5,913 bases of DNA from Chloroflexota bacterium (GTDB lineage Bacteria; Chloroflexota; Anaerolineae; UBA1429), in contig JAAYXX010000099.1 in assembly GCA_012515695.1 (NCBI GenBank), positions 1 through 5,913 on the forward strand, in the 5' to 3' direction. Shown here in pieces: positions 5,784-5,913 of this stretch. The notes beneath the pieces were generated by a model that had not been told where the DNA came from, made no database searches, and saw only the letters and a program-made list of their open reading frames with translations. The position numbers and the translations under genes are program-made. Numbering within the stretch: position 1 is the stretch's first letter; each line of letters opens with the position of its first letter.

Positions 5784-5812
5784 TTGACAAGCTGAGAAGC
5801 CCGTAGTATACT
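5784..5812 (+). promoter_or_regulatory. Promoter P7, last of the array in view
   Basis: TTGACA (5784-5789), 17-bp spacer, TATACT (5807-5812), then CAT after five bases (5818-5820). No long dyad surrounds this -35 box (only CTT/AAG), and the flanks resemble P0 instead. About 95 bp remain to the window edge. Confidence 0.68.
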
Positions 5813-5819
5813 CTCCTCA

Positions 5820-5846
5820 TAGTTGAACTGGCACAAGCCAGAACTA
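5820..5846 (+). other. Stem-loop at the 5' end of the P7 transcript
   Basis: CTGGC (5828-5832) and GCCAG (5837-5841) close an ACAA loop. TAGTT (5820-5824) and AACTA (5842-5846) extend the stem past a 3-nt bulge. It would start at about +2 of the RNA. Confidence 0.4.
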
Positions 5847-5913
5847 GAACAATCAAATCTGCCACGTAAAACACCGTCGACCTCTACTTTGTCGATTGCA
5901 CGACAAGCAGGGG

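Larger units (their letters stand above)
5080..5913 (+). promoter_or_regulatory. Tandem array of rightward promoters without a visible gene
   Basis: About 830 bp with no credible coding region. It holds six good TTGACR / -10 pairs (P1, P2, P3, P5, P6, P7) plus one decayed unit (P4), all on the plus strand. -35 boxes start at 5087, 5199, 5297, (5389), 5517, 5666 and 5784. Three copies share the 12-mer ATTTGACATAAT exactly. The array points off the right edge and away from the exporter operon. Tandem strong promoters of this kind are known from stable-RNA operons of several bacteria, but no rRNA or tRNA sequence is in the window, so the target is unknown. Confidence 0.7.

Noticed and set aside
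5080..5812. CRISPR-like or intrinsic-terminator interpretation of the repeated elements
   Set aside because: Repeats are short, diverged in the arms and unevenly spaced by about 90-150 bp, so not CRISPR; none of the stems is followed by a T-tract, so they are not intrinsic terminators.
5155..5874. 239-codon open frame on the minus strand across the promoter array
   Set aside because: It has no Shine-Dalgarno site, unremarkable low-complexity composition, and its recurrent I-M-S-N-like peptides are just the translated reverse complement of the repeated ATTTGACATAAT elements.

Overview
The window holds the 5' part of a leftward (minus-strand) ABC exporter operon and, upstream of it, about 1.1 kb of non-coding DNA packed with rightward (plus-strand) sigma-70-type promoters. 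The exporter resembles MacAB and Bacillus YknXYZ. The permease lacks a fused ATPase domain, the adaptors are membrane- or lipid-anchored, and no outer-membrane partner is visible. GTG starts, strong Shine-Dalgarno sites and GC-rich coding sequence fit a monoderm-like, GC-rich bacterium. Chloroflexota is my best guess, but it is an inference from gene style and not something the sequence proves.

Left part (1-4648, minus strand, read right to left): a lipoprotein HlyD/MacA-type adaptor (4648-3035), a second adaptor with a transmembrane anchor (3031-1379), a MacB/FtsX-type permease (1368-70), and the first 13 codons of a further gene (39-1) that is probably the ATPase. Gaps are 3, 10 and 30 nt, and Shine-Dalgarno sites overlap or abut the preceding stop codons, so this is one translationally coupled operon. 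A plausible minus-strand promoter lies at 4727-4754. The two adaptors would form the periplasmic or extracytoplasmic tube, the permease the mechanotransmitting membrane part, and the ATPase the motor.

Middle (about 4755-5040): GC-rich non-coding DNA with one rightward promoter-like site at 4849-4876, followed by a run of short GC-rich stem-loops and a C10 tract.

Right part (5080-5913): no credible gene. It contains six rightward TTGACA/TATAAT-type promoters and one decayed unit, spaced roughly 90-150 bp apart. In most units the -35 box sits in the loop of an inverted repeat whose arms differ from unit to unit yet stay complementary. Several units share a CAT start site at the position expected for +1 and a common initial transcribed sequence. 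Each inter-promoter segment also carries its own stem-loop or palindrome. The array points off the right edge, so its target is not visible. A stable-RNA (rRNA/tRNA) operon or a very highly expressed gene is the simplest guess. A tandem family of small RNAs is the alternative.
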